A stretch of DNA of 25,275 bases, from the IMG/VR virus record IMGVR_UViG_3300030450_001062, positions 1 to 25,275 of that record; one strand, given 5' to 3'. Of this stretch, positions 1 through 6,004 are shown in pieces. Each line of letters opens with the position of its first letter. Positions within the stretch are counted from its first letter, which is position 1. The stretch comes from a virus. The translations under genes were made by a program, and so were the position numbers. Under the pieces are notes generated by a model. It had not been told where the DNA came from and ran no database searches. It worked only from the letters and a program-made list of their open reading frames with translations.

Positions 1-74
1 GTTAACTCGCATAAAGGTTTTAAGATTTTTCCGTTTGTTTTCTTTATTTTATAATTTTTATTTAATTTTTTTTT

Positions 75-425
75 CTACCTATACATGTTTGATTTCGTGT
101 AAACAATAGAATCTTTTTCTTTTCGGGACTTTATATTGTGGCAATCATCACATAAAGTTTGTAAGTTCATCAAATCAAATGCTGATCCACCTTGTCTTAT
201 TGGTTTAATATGATCGACAACATTTCCACTAACGATCTTGTTGTCTTCTTTACAATGAACACATAATGGATTTCGTTGAATGTGATATCTTCTTGTTGAT
301 CTCCATTGTTGCGATTGATAAATATTCATCATTTCATTGTGAGTCTTTGCACCTCTAGAATGTGGATTATTCTTTTCACGTTTTACAACCCAAGTCTTTA
401 TTTTTGATTTTGGAAATGTAGGCAT
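75..425 (-). CDS. HNH endonuclease
   Basis: This 116-residue protein is a canonical HNH nuclease. A zinc-binding pair C55xxC58 precedes the D71-H72 motif, N87 follows, and C92xxC95-H96 closes the ββα-metal fold, with a basic tail after it. Phage HNH proteins of this size nick or cut DNA and often lie next to the terminase, where in HK97-like phages they help DNA packaging. Here it is the last complete gene of the leftward cluster. On a circular map with no missing genes it would sit just before the ParB-like and terminase genes at the other end of the window, but that closure is only inferred. It starts 7 bases after the upstream gene stops. The family call is firm; the packaging role is inference. 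Confidence 0.9.
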   Translation of the reverse strand: MPTFPKSKIKTWVVKREKNNPHSRGAKTHNEMMNIYQSQQWRSTRRYHIQRNPLCVHCKEDNKIVSGNVVDHIKPIRQGGSAFDLMNLQTLCDDCHNIKSRKEKDSIVYTKSNMYR

Positions 426-431
426 ATAAAT

Positions 432-764
432 TTATTCTGTAATTAGAAAATAATATTCTGGATCAACAGATAAAACATATTCAATATTTTTATGATAATC
501 TAACAATTTTGATCTTTCATATTTTGTTTCCCACATTTCATGACATCCTTTCCTGTTTCCAATACTTAAACAATGATATGTAATATTTAATTTTTCTAAT
601 TGTAGATCCTTTCTTCTTGATATTGGAATTATATGTGAATGAGATAGTGGAACATCAGAACGACCGCAGCCAGTGCAATAATGTGGTCTTTCATCCATTA
701 TTTCCTGATAAATCTTTTTTAATTCCTTTTTTCTTTTACTCTCTTTTTTTGTTCTTTGTTTCAT
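432..764 (-). CDS. HNH-like zinc nuclease
   Basis: This 110-residue protein opens with a very basic N-terminal 20 residues. Then come C30xxC33, an SHSH motif (H42, H44), N60, C65 and a second knuckle C74-H75. This order of CxxC, His pair, Asn and Cys-His matches the HNH/ββα-metal nuclease layout, also seen in NinG-like recombination proteins, but the spacing differs from the HNH protein directly downstream. A structure-specific or nicking endonuclease in phage recombination or packaging is plausible. The start overlaps the upstream zinc-ribbon gene by 29 bases in another frame, indicating translational coupling. An alternative reading is a non-catalytic zinc protein, but retention of the His and Asn positions argues for a nuclease. 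Confidence 0.7.
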   Translation of the reverse strand: MKQRTKKESKRKKELKKIYQEIMDERPHYCTGCGRSDVPLSHSHIIPISRRKDLQLEKLNITYHCLSIGNRKGCHEMWETKYERSKLLDYHKNIEYVLSVDPEYYFLITE

Positions 765-882
765 AATCTATTGATTTTAGATTTGTCCCTCGACAATCAT
801 CACAATAAACAGTTGGATTATCTACAATAAAAACTTGATCACAATCTAAACATTTATATTTTATTTCATTATATATCAACAT
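736..882 (-). CDS. small zinc-ribbon protein (48 aa)
   Basis: This is a 48-residue ORF with two CxxC knuckles (C11xxC14 and C27xxC30) separated by a short hydrophobic strand segment, followed by a lysine-rich tail. That is the layout of a minimal zinc ribbon. Its start overlaps the end of the VRR-NUC nuclease gene by 7 bases and its end overlaps the next nuclease gene by 29 bases, so it fills what would otherwise be a gap of about 110 bases in a densely packed operon. Small zinc ribbons of this sort bind nucleic acid or a protein partner. The function is unknown. The intact motif pair and the coupling support a real gene. Confidence 0.6.
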   Translation of the reverse strand: MLIYNEIKYKCLDCDQVFIVDNPTVYCDDCRGTNLKSIDYETKNKKRE

Positions 883-1238
883 TTAATTCTAGGGGTTTTA
901 TTCATTTTCATATATTTATCAATGCAATAAATCGCTTGATCAATTCCTTTGCAAATTTGCGCTGAATATCCTAAATCTTTTAAATCTTCAATCCATTCTT
1001 TTTGATATTTGGTTGGCCGTCCTTTTAATGTTTTTAATTCTATAAATAAACCAAAAAAACCGCCACGTGCTTCCAGAATTTGTAAATCAGGAAATCCACG
1101 AACATATCCACTTTTTTTAGCTTTTATAGCTTGTTTCATAGTGGTTCGAATGCCACCTAGTGATGAACAATATCTCAATTTATTATATTTTAATTTAATA
1201 TAAATAACTAGAGATTCCTGTAGACTTTGTTCATTCAT
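876..1238 (-). CDS. VRR-NUC domain nuclease
   Basis: This 120-residue protein is recognisable as a stand-alone VRR-NUC (PD-(D/E)xK) nuclease. It has an N-terminal helix with E8, a GGIRTT segment near 28-33, G48-F49-P50-D51 as the catalytic Asp motif, and E67-L-K69 as the ExK motif. A conserved K-Q pair precedes the final helix-strand-helix. Phage proteins of this type act as Holliday-junction or flap resolvases that process replication and recombination intermediates before packaging. The length is normal for phage members. It is flanked by zinc and HNH nucleases, so this end of the cluster looks like a DNA-processing block. The start overlaps the preceding microprotein gene by 8 bases. Confidence 0.88.
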   Translation of the reverse strand: MNEQSLQESLVIYIKLKYNKLRYCSSLGGIRTTMKQAIKAKKSGYVRGFPDLQILEARGGFFGLFIELKTLKGRPTKYQKEWIEDLKDLGYSAQICKGIDQAIYCIDKYMKMNKTPRIKC

Positions 1239-1365
1239 TATTTGTGTATTCTTTATATATTTGAATTATTAAAAAATAAATTAATGATAATATGAAAAGA
1301 ATTATCACAAAAGGTAAAAACAAAAGGCTAATTGATAATTTGATTATCGGCTCTAAAATATTCAT
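1231..1365 (-). CDS. single-pass membrane microprotein (44 aa)
   Basis: This 44-residue ORF starts inside the end of the upstream gene (38-base overlap) and ends 8 bases into the nuclease gene. Residues 12-35 form an almost uninterrupted hydrophobic stretch rich in Leu, Ile and Phe, followed by a charged tail (KEYTNNE). That is the profile of a small single-span membrane protein with a short cytoplasmic end. It occupies the otherwise empty 89-base gap between two genes. I do not recognise a family. Holin-like or host-takeover roles are possible but unsupported. A chance AT-rich hydrophobic ORF is the main alternative, since T-rich codons encode hydrophobic residues. Confidence 0.45.
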   Translation of the reverse strand: MNILEPIIKLSISLLFLPFVIILFILSLIYFLIIQIYKEYTNNE

Positions 1366-1519
1366 CACTTAAAGTATTTGGTTCAAAATTTATTTCAATT
1401 GTTCCTTTTCCTTTCATCCATAATTCCATTTCTTTATATATTTTTTCAATCAATTTGTCTTCTAATTGTTGTGGTGTTAAAAATGGATCGATTATTTCAA
1501 ATTGTATGGTTGCTTTCAT
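1328..1519 (-). CDS. hypothetical protein (63 aa)
   Basis: This is a 63-residue soluble protein of unknown function. It begins with a β-strand-like segment (residues 1-11), a helix rich in Lys and Glu (16-36) and a second strand (40-47). This αβ pattern could form a small ferredoxin-like fold. There are no cysteines and no membrane segment. It sits in the leftward cluster and overlaps the upstream 51-residue gene by 4 bases (ATGA), so the two are probably translationally coupled. No family was recognised. Confidence 0.65.
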   Translation of the reverse strand: MKATIQFEIIDPFLTPQQLEDKLIEKIYKEMELWMKGKGTIEINFEPNTLSDEYFRADNQIIN

Positions 1520-1671
1520 TTTTTATTTTTTAAATAATCATCCATATCAATTTGGGTTTCTTTTATATGTTTAATAACATTAATTTTATTTTGAAATTCT
1601 CTAATAAAATATTCAGTTAATCTATTTTTATTGTTATTTTGGGTGGTATTAATTGTATCTTTATTATCCAT
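1516..1671 (-). CDS. hypothetical protein (51 aa)
   Basis: This 51-residue ORF has an Asn/Thr-rich N terminus (residues 6-16), then an amphipathic helix through residues 18-40 and a charged, Lys-ending tail. It fills the gap between two neighbouring small genes. Its TGA stop overlaps the next start as ATGA, and its upstream leader is A-rich like those of its neighbours. There are no motifs that identify a function. The coupling and placement are the evidence for a real gene. Confidence 0.5.
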   Translation of the reverse strand: MDNKDTINTTQNNNKNRLTEYFIREFQNKINVIKHIKETQIDMDDYLKNKK

Positions 1672-1680
1672 ATTTTAAAT

Positions 1681-1905
1681 TTAAACATTTTCTTTTTCCA
1701 TTATATCAATAACTTCTAATAAATTATATATATCATTATGTGAATGAATATCTGGTTGATATATATTATATACCTCAGTTAATTCCCCCTTTTCATTTCT
1801 TTTAATGGTGAAAAACATTTTAGATGGATCAAGTTTTTTATTTTCAATTTCTTTTTTCCAATATTTATATGTGGGAATTTTCATATTCAAATTTAATAAT
1901 GTCAA
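1681..1905 (-). CDS. hypothetical protein (74 aa)
   Basis: This is a 74-residue protein with no recognised family. A central segment (residues 29-50) alternates hydrophobic and charged residues like a β-hairpin and contains Y-N-I-Y, followed by a His/Asp-rich turn and a C-terminal acidic helix. An internal methionine at residue 8 (start at 1884) is an equally good start. Residues 1-7 look like translated leader and their removal would leave a Lys-rich start typical of these genes. It is preceded by about 45 bases with no gene and followed closely by the 51-residue ORF. Confidence 0.6.
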   Translation of the reverse strand: MTLLNLNMKIPTYKYWKKEIENKKLDPSKMFFTIKRNEKGELTEVYNIYQPDIHSHNDIYNLLEVIDIMEKENV

Positions 1906-1950
1906 GTTATTTAATATAAAGTTTTTTATTTTATTATAAACAATTAATTT

Positions 1951-2013
1951 TTAATATCTCATTTCTCTAATCATATACATAATTATTGCGCAAATTATCA
2001 CCCAACCGATCAT
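1951..2013 (-). CDS. putative 20-aa hydrophobic peptide
   Basis: A 20-codon ORF begins in an ATGA overlap with the stop of the upstream gene. Residues 2-15 are strongly hydrophobic (Ile, Val, Trp, Cys, Met) and the last five are charged (IREMRY), which is the pattern of a tiny membrane-inserted peptide. The exact ATGA junction matches those between clearly real genes in this cluster. At 20 codons in AT-rich DNA it could easily be chance. I report it because the junction is precise and no other feature occupies this gap. Confidence 0.3.
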   Translation of the reverse strand: MIGWVIICAIIMYMIREMRY

Positions 2014-2471
2014 GCCCATGCTTCATTAAATGGATCAATCGCAAATTCTCTGTATAATTTACATCCGTTTATTTCTTGATTAAACCAACATTTTTTATAT
2101 TTATCCTTTAGAGTTATGGCATATGAAAATTCATGCAACATAATTGATGATCTTTCAATCATATCATTTCCATCTATATGAAAACGATCATAAATATATA
2201 TTTCATCTATCTCTTTATTCTGATCATTTAATTCCATCCATTCCAACCATCTTTCATATTTTTCTTTATTTGCAATAAAAATCATTTTTCCAACTACTGA
2301 ATTTGAATCTTTATAATATTTATTCATATCTGAATCCAATTTAGATTCTGAAATTATTAAAGGTTTTGACACTGCAATAATTATTTTTTCTAAATATTTA
2401 TCTAATTTAATAGGTTCTTTTTTATCTAAGTTTTCCATGTTTTTAATTAATTTACTATTTTGTTTTCCCAT
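2010..2471 (-). CDS. hypothetical protein (153 aa)
   Basis: This is a 153-residue soluble protein of unknown function. A Lys-rich N terminus (1-27) leads into an α/β body with a repeated strand-helix pattern, for example IIIAVSKP near 30-37 and KMIFIANKEKYERWLEWM near 62-79. A Trp/Cys-containing region near 127-136 is followed by an acidic end (DPFNEAWA). A second methionine at residue 12 is an alternative start. It overlaps the upstream membrane-protein gene by 17 bases. The long charged body suggests a cytoplasmic phage accessory factor, but no family was recognised. Confidence 0.65.
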   Translation of the reverse strand: MGKQNSKLIKNMENLDKKEPIKLDKYLEKIIIAVSKPLIISESKLDSDMNKYYKDSNSVVGKMIFIANKEKYERWLEWMELNDQNKEIDEIYIYDRFHIDGNDMIERSSIMLHEFSYAITLKDKYKKCWFNQEINGCKLYREFAIDPFNEAWA

Positions 2472-2832
2472 TGCCTTTTTTAATTAAATTTTCATATAGA
2501 TCTTTTACATATTCATTTTCCTCAGAGGTTTCACCAATATTGTTCAAATGCATCTCAATGTTTTTAATTAAATAATCCATTTCATATTTATTTAATTTGA
2601 TTTTAGTTTTAGAAACATCAATGAATCTTTTTTCTTTTACATCTAAAGTGATATTTTGAACGGGTATTCTAACCATATTTCCATTATCATCTTTGAATGA
2701 ATAATGATATTTAGTTTTATCATTAAAATCTTTATTTATTTTGTTTTTTAAAAAATTATAAATAAAAATGCCAATTGTAATTCCAAATAAAAAAACAACC
2801 AAAAAAGTCAATATTATTATTATTAATTTCAT
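2455..2832 (-). CDS. membrane-anchored hypothetical protein (125 aa)
   Basis: The first 28 residues are a run of Ile, Leu, Val and Phe with a single Lys at position 2, so this is an N-terminal signal-anchor or single membrane span. The remaining hundred or so residues are hydrophilic, with a β-strand region (43-70) followed by two charged helices. It has no cleavage site of the usual Ala-x-Ala form and no lipobox, so anchoring rather than export is more likely. The start overlaps the upstream gene by 4 bases (ATGA). An inner-membrane protein acting during infection, such as exclusion, lysis control or replication anchoring, is possible; none of these is shown. Confidence 0.65.
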   Translation of the reverse strand: MKLIIIILTFLVVFLFGITIGIFIYNFLKNKINKDFNDKTKYHYSFKDDNGNMVRIPVQNITLDVKEKRFIDVSKTKIKLNKYEMDYLIKNIEMHLNNIGETSEENEYVKDLYENLIKKGNGKTK

Positions 2833-3212
2833 AATGATAAAATATTTTTATTAATATTCAATTTTTTTAATCCCGTTCCTTTTTTAGATCTATATTTTAA
2901 ACGTTTATCTTTTTGTTGATCTGATAAATCTTCATTATCCCATAACACCTGACGATGTGATCTAATCCATTTATAATAAGTTTTAACATTTAAATGATAA
3001 TCATCACTAGATCTAACACCTATTTTAAATGCCTGAATTATATCAATAAAATCTAGTGTTTCAAAATCTGATTTTAAATCATCAGCTAAAATTTGTGCAA
3101 AGGTGATCATAGTATCTGAATCGGATTTTTGACCAAGTTCAACATATGTTTTTGCTAGTAGATCTACACATTTAGATTGCAAATCATTTAATTCAATATC
3201 TTTTATTTTCAT
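2829..3212 (-). CDS. putative replication accessory / helicase-loader-like protein
   Basis: This 127-residue protein lies directly after the HTH replication protein with an ATGA overlap. It is mostly helical with acidic patches. A central segment (about 55-85) has the pattern I-x-x-A-F-x-x-G-V-R followed by a strand and Y-Y-K-W-I-R. That resembles small phage proteins located downstream of replication initiators, where a helicase loader is often found. The C terminus is basic (RLKYRSKKGTGLKK), fitting nucleic-acid contact. No AAA+ or Walker motif is present, so it is not a DnaC-type ATPase. The position and the AF..G.R/W pattern are the only evidence for the role. Confidence 0.5.
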   Translation of the reverse strand: MKIKDIELNDLQSKCVDLLAKTYVELGQKSDSDTMITFAQILADDLKSDFETLDFIDIIQAFKIGVRSSDDYHLNVKTYYKWIRSHRQVLWDNEDLSDQQKDKRLKYRSKKGTGLKKLNINKNILSL

Positions 3213-3868
3213 TTATTTTTTTGTTTTTCTATAAATTGTTTTGCTTTTGTCCATTCACTATACGCATTTGAAATTTTAGATTTACCATTCAATGATTTTT
3301 TAGTGGTCCATTTTTCATTGTTTTTTTTCCATCTTAAAATCCTTTTATTAGTGTTCCATGTTTTTTCCATTTCATATCTCATTAATGTTCTTGATTTATT
3401 TGTTTCTGTCCAGTAATCGATAAATTGTTCAATTTGTGATCTTTCTAAAATATCTTTTGATTCTTGAATTACTTCATTAATGAATTTTTCATTCCTATTA
3501 GATAAATTACTTGTAATATTATTTTTTATATTATTATATTCATCATTTTTGATGATACCTTCATTTTTATTTTCGTGATACCTATCATCATTTTTAATGA
3601 TAGCCATTGACCTTTTAACAACTTGTTTTTTTTCATCTCTATAAACTTTAACATTTATAAAGTTGTGTTTCTTTAATTGATTAATCCATAAACTGATAGT
3701 GTTTTTTGAAACACCATATAATTCTGCAAAATAATTGTTTGTGGACCAGCAATAACCCTTCTGATTTGATAATGCAGTGATTTCACCATATAAAAGTTTG
3801 GCATTTGGTTTTATATCCGCATATCTAACATTTGCGGGAATTATAGCATAATAATTTGGATTTTCCAT
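3209..3868 (-). CDS. HTH replication protein (phage initiator-like)
   Basis: This 219-residue protein begins with a well-known phage winged-helix module. Residues 6-35 read PANVRYADIKPNAKLLYGEI, and residues 43-72 form the helix-turn-helix (FAELYGVSKNTISLWINQL), with a Trp-containing recognition helix and a β-wing after it. This N-terminal HTH_36-type domain is typical of phage replisome-organiser proteins. The middle (residues 90-120) is Asn/Lys/Asp-rich with two IIKND repeats and corresponds to iteron-like repeats in the DNA. The C-terminal part (about 120-219) is helical and basic. By analogy with phage O/DnaD-type initiators it would bind an origin inside its own gene and recruit the helicase loader encoded next. 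The HTH call is strong; the initiator role is inferred. Confidence 0.8.
   Translation of the reverse strand: MENPNYYAIIPANVRYADIKPNAKLLYGEITALSNQKGYCWSTNNYFAELYGVSKNTISLWINQLKKHNFINVKVYRDEKKQVVKRSMAIIKNDDRYHENKNEGIIKNDEYNNIKNNITSNLSNRNEKFINEVIQESKDILERSQIEQFIDYWTETNKSRTLMRYEMEKTWNTNKRILRWKKNNEKWTTKKSLNGKSKISNAYSEWTKAKQFIEKQKNK
3500..3605. other. candidate replication origin (iteron-like repeats plus AT-rich stretch)
   Basis: Within the HTH replication gene the motif TGATA(C/G) occurs on the plus strand at 3553, 3576 and 3598, giving spacings of 23 and 22 bases, about two helical turns. The outer two copies sit in a longer near-palindromic unit (atcatttttgatgat and atcatttttaatgat). Immediately to the left, positions 3501-3540 are almost pure A/T, as expected of a DNA-unwinding element. 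Phage origins embedded in the initiator gene are well known (lambda O). The repeats also encode the IIKND protein repeat, so coding constraint in low-complexity sequence is the alternative explanation. Confidence 0.35.
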
Positions 3869-3869
3869 A

Positions 3870-4172
3870 TTAAAATAATTCTTTTTGAATAGTATTTGTG
3901 GTGTTTACTGGTCCAGATACTGGTTTTTTTATTTCTTTAAATCCAACAACTTGAAATTGTGAATCCGCATCAATTAATCCTTTATGTTTTAATTTTAAAT
4001 TATCCAAAACCATTCCAGGTCTTACAACCCTATCCCATTTCTTGAAATTTCTCATGTTAGGATAAATACAGGATTTTAGACTTTGACCATTTTGATCCTT
4101 AAAAAAAACATAAAAAAATGTTTTTCCATATTTAGATTTTTGTTCTTTAAAACTGGTGATTTGTGCTTTCAT
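3870..4172 (-). CDS. small OB-fold-like protein (100 aa)
   Basis: This 100-residue protein has a predominantly β pattern. Strands appear at 2-8, 17-25 (KTFFYVFFKD), 31-37 and 53-60, followed by a final strand near 72-80. Lys, Tyr and Phe alternate along the strands, as in OB-fold nucleic-acid-binding proteins. The C-terminal 20 residues are flexible (Pro, Thr, Asn) and end in KELF. It sits between the replication HTH gene and other cluster genes, overlapping the upstream stop by one base (TAATG). A single-stranded DNA-binding or replication accessory role would fit. No diagnostic SSB residues are clear, so the fold is an inference from the strand pattern. Confidence 0.45.
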   Translation of the reverse strand: MKAQITSFKEQKSKYGKTFFYVFFKDQNGQSLKSCIYPNMRNFKKWDRVVRPGMVLDNLKLKHKGLIDADSQFQVVGFKEIKKPVSGPVNTTNTIQKELF

Positions 4173-4570
4173 TATATTTTATTTTTTAATTTATCTGATC
4201 GATATCTTTTTCTAAATTGGAGACGATAATATGCTTTCCGCATATCATTTTGATATTTTAAAGGATCTAAATCATCTGGACTCCAATTAACACCATGTTT
4301 TTCAAAATGATTAACACATTCATTTTCTAGATCTTTTTTAGTGTATTGTTTGCCAATATAATATTCTGTTTGATTTTCAACTTCATCAATAAAATCATCA
4401 AGATCAATTTCAATTTCCTTAGAAATCGGTATTTTAACATCATTTTTTATTAATTCATTCTCTAGCATTAAAATATATTCTTTTATTTGTTTTTTAGGAT
4501 TTCCATTTAATTCATTTTCTAGTATATCTTCAATATTTCTTTTAATTATTAAAAAATCAATTAATTCCAT
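4172..4570 (-). CDS. hypothetical acidic protein (132 aa)
   Basis: This is a 132-residue protein of unknown function. It is mainly helical and has a strongly acidic middle (EIEIDLDDFIDEVENQTE at about 47-64), then a segment containing HFEKHGVNWSPDDLDPLKY, and ends in a basic tail (RLQFRKRYRSDKLKNK). This acid-then-basic layout suggests a protein-protein adaptor or a DNA mimic with a basic tail, but nothing specific is identifiable. It is coupled to both neighbours by one-base overlaps between stop and start codons. No cysteines or membrane segments are present. Confidence 0.6.
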   Translation of the reverse strand: MELIDFLIIKRNIEDILENELNGNPKKQIKEYILMLENELIKNDVKIPISKEIEIDLDDFIDEVENQTEYYIGKQYTKKDLENECVNHFEKHGVNWSPDDLDPLKYQNDMRKAYYRLQFRKRYRSDKLKNKI

Positions 4571-4734
4571 TATTTTCTTTTATATGTTCCCATTTTATTG
4601 GATTCCCAAATCAATTCACCTTTTAAATGCATTTTAATTTTTATTTTATTTTTTTTAATCCTCTCTTTATATTGATCATATGTTTCATATGAAAATCTTT
4701 TATCACTTAAATTTATTTCATCAAAATATCCCAT
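4570..4734 (-). CDS. hypothetical protein (54 aa)
   Basis: This 54-residue ORF fills the gap between the DnaA-like gene and the 132-residue gene, with TAATG overlaps at both ends. Residues 14-35 are an extremely basic helix (YDQYKERIKKNKIKIK), followed by a strand with a Trp (GELIWES) and a basic end (GTYKRK). Such small basic proteins are common in phage replication clusters and could bind nucleic acid. The exact junction at both ends makes a real gene more likely than chance. No family is assigned. Confidence 0.6.
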   Translation of the reverse strand: MGYFDEINLSDKRFSYETYDQYKERIKKNKIKIKMHLKGELIWESNKMGTYKRK

Positions 4735-5150
4735 TATATCAATTTTTTTAATGTTTTCAATCTTTCTTCAATCATTTGCATTTCTTTTATTGCTTTCACA
4801 TAGTCTTTCATTAAATTCGTATGCCCTTCTTTTTCCATTTGTGTTTTAAAATTTTCATAACTTTCTTTTGTGAAAAATTCATTTTCCATTAATTCTTCCA
4901 TTTTTCTGAAATGCCAAATAGACGTGGCATGACTCCTTAATGCTGGAATGTATTTATGCATATATGAATGACGAATGCCACATTCTTTTATTAGATAATA
5001 AACTAAAAATCGACGCGCTTCATTTATATTAGCTTTTCTAGATACATTAACTTCAAAATGTTCAATTTCCATGTCAAATATAGTTGCTAATGTGGATTTT
5101 GCCATTTGAATTGTTTTTTCCATACTAGAATGGGACAAATTCTGATTCAT
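4734..5150 (-). CDS. DnaA domain IV-like DNA-binding protein
   Basis: This 138-residue protein carries what looks like only the DNA-binding domain (domain IV) of the replication initiator DnaA. The pattern A45-R46 ... Y51-L53 (ARRFLVYYLIKE) matches the ARQ-x-AMYL helix of DnaA. Residues 73-85 (SHATSIWHFRKME) match the signature D-H-T-T-V-L-H-A-x-R-K-I that contacts DnaA boxes, with both His positions (H74, H80) kept. There is no AAA+ ATPase domain. A C-terminal helix (115-136) is likely a coiled coil. The protein probably binds DnaA-box-like sites to direct, or to block, replication initiation. It overlaps the preceding SSB-like gene by 26 bases, supporting a replication cluster. The domain match is by eye. 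Confidence 0.65.
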   Translation of the reverse strand: MNQNLSHSSMEKTIQMAKSTLATIFDMEIEHFEVNVSRKANINEARRFLVYYLIKECGIRHSYMHKYIPALRSHATSIWHFRKMEELMENEFFTKESYENFKTQMEKEGHTNLMKDYVKAIKEMQMIEERLKTLKKLI

Positions 5151-5562
5151 TAATTTCTTTTTTGTTTTTAAATTTTTCTGTTTTTAATTCATTTTTTGCA
5201 TCATAAAACCATTTATATGCCGTTTCAGAAACCTGTTGTTCTGTGATTGTTTCTTTATGAGCATAAAAAGATGCCGCAGCTTTATACATACATTGCATCA
5301 TAATCACATCACTATTATCATCATTATTATAATTATTATTATTATTAACAAATTTTTCTTGTCCTTCTTTTATAATTTTTATTGTTCCTTTTGGGTTAAT
5401 AGTAAACATGACATTTTCACCAATTTCACAATATGGATTGTCGGTTTTCTTAAACATTAAACCCACCGTTCCATCTTCGAATTTCAGTTCAAACTTGAAT
5501 AAATCATTCCATTTTTCCTGTTTTTTTATCGCTGTGATTTTAGATTTTTTAATTTGTTTCAT
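5125..5562 (-). CDS. putative ssDNA-binding OB-fold protein with SSB-like tip
   Basis: This 145-residue protein has three visible parts. Residues 5-66 are β-rich (FKFELKFEDGTVGLMF, VMFTINPKGTIKII) in a pattern shared by phage OB-fold/ssDNA-binding-like proteins. Residues 73-84 are an Asn-rich linker. Residues 86-127 form two helices (MYKAAASFYAHKETI, VSETAYKWFYDAKNEL). The last residues, ESEFVPF, resemble the acidic C-terminal tip of bacterial SSB proteins (acidic residues followed by a terminal Pro-Phe), which docks replication and repair proteins. It precedes and overlaps the DnaA-like gene. The linker is encoded by a trinucleotide tract. SSB-like function is inferred from fold pattern, tail and neighbours; an unrelated phage DNA-binding protein is possible. 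Confidence 0.5.
   Translation of the reverse strand: MKQIKKSKITAIKKQEKWNDLFKFELKFEDGTVGLMFKKTDNPYCEIGENVMFTINPKGTIKIIKEGQEKFVNNNNNYNNDDNSDVIMMQCMYKAAASFYAHKETITEQQVSETAYKWFYDAKNELKTEKFKNKKEINESEFVPF
5313..5347. repeat. ATT/ATC trinucleotide tract
   Basis: About 35 bases made of ATT, ATC and AAT triplets with few interruptions lie in frame inside the SSB-like gene and encode its Asn/Asp linker. Because the unit is three bases, slippage would change linker length without breaking the reading frame. Confidence 0.75.
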
Positions 5563-5572
5563 TTTATTTTAT

Positions 5573-5839
5573 TTAATTTTTATTTATATTGACATCAAAC
5601 ATATTTATATTTTTTATGTTTTTTAATTTTACAATCTGATTGTTATCATCCCGAATTATTTCTGTAATTTCTTTTTTTAAAAGATCAGAACATATCTTAT
5701 AACCAACACCATGAATTCTATCATCCTTATATTTATCATTCAAATCATCAAATAATTGTGCCAAATAATGTAATCGTGAAACAACTGGTTGTCTTAAAAA
5801 ATATTTTTTTCTATTTTTCATTTTTAACTTTTTTTTCAT
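5573..5839 (-). CDS. hypothetical protein (88 aa)
   Basis: This is an 88-residue protein of unknown function. A very basic N terminus (KKKLKMKNRKKYFLR) is followed by a helix with RLHYLAQLFDDLNDKY, then the segment GVGYKICSDLLKKEITEII, and ends in an Asn/Lys-rich tail. The start could be the second methionine (residue 7, at 5821), which has the better A-rich leader and would shorten the overlap with the upstream gene. It is the second gene of the leftward cluster, so expression just after entry is plausible. A small DNA-binding regulator is one possibility given the charge, but no HTH is clear. Confidence 0.6.
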   Translation of the reverse strand: MKKKLKMKNRKKYFLRQPVVSRLHYLAQLFDDLNDKYKDDRIHGVGYKICSDLLKKEITEIIRDDNNQIVKLKNIKNINMFDVNINKN

Positions 5840-5978
5840 CCATCACATTTAATTGATGTTGTATTTTTAAAGTAATTTCCAAATCATATTTTCTTAATTT
5901 TTGGATTTCGTTCTTATACCATAAGAACCTTTCGCTGGACATTGGAACATAAAATGTTTTTTGTTTTTCTTTTTTCAT
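5811..5978 (-). CDS. hypothetical protein (55 aa), first gene of the leftward cluster
   Basis: This 55-residue ORF begins MKKEKQKTFYVPMS and continues as a charged helix (WYKNEIQKLRKYDLEITLKIQHQL). It is preceded by an A-rich leader and lies just downstream of a candidate -7 promoter element. It overlaps the next gene by 29 bases in a different frame. Being the first ORF after the intergenic region, it would be the promoter-proximal gene of the replication cluster. A coiled-coil or small regulator is possible. No family was recognised. Confidence 0.6.
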   Translation of the reverse strand: MKKEKQKTFYVPMSSERFLWYKNEIQKLRKYDLEITLKIQHQLNVMDEKKVKNEK

Positions 5979-6004
5979 AACTTTGTTTGTTTAAATTGTT
6001 GATT

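Noticed and set aside
1-74. Possible start of another gene (ATG at 12-10 on the minus strand)
   Set aside because: Only four codons lie inside the window, so neither the frame nor the start can be judged. The rest of this stretch is AT-rich with no clear signal.
5236-5626. Plus-strand frames rich in Ile and Phe
   Set aside because: They arise from the complement of the Asn-rich tract and AT-rich sequence; the minus-strand gene explains this region.
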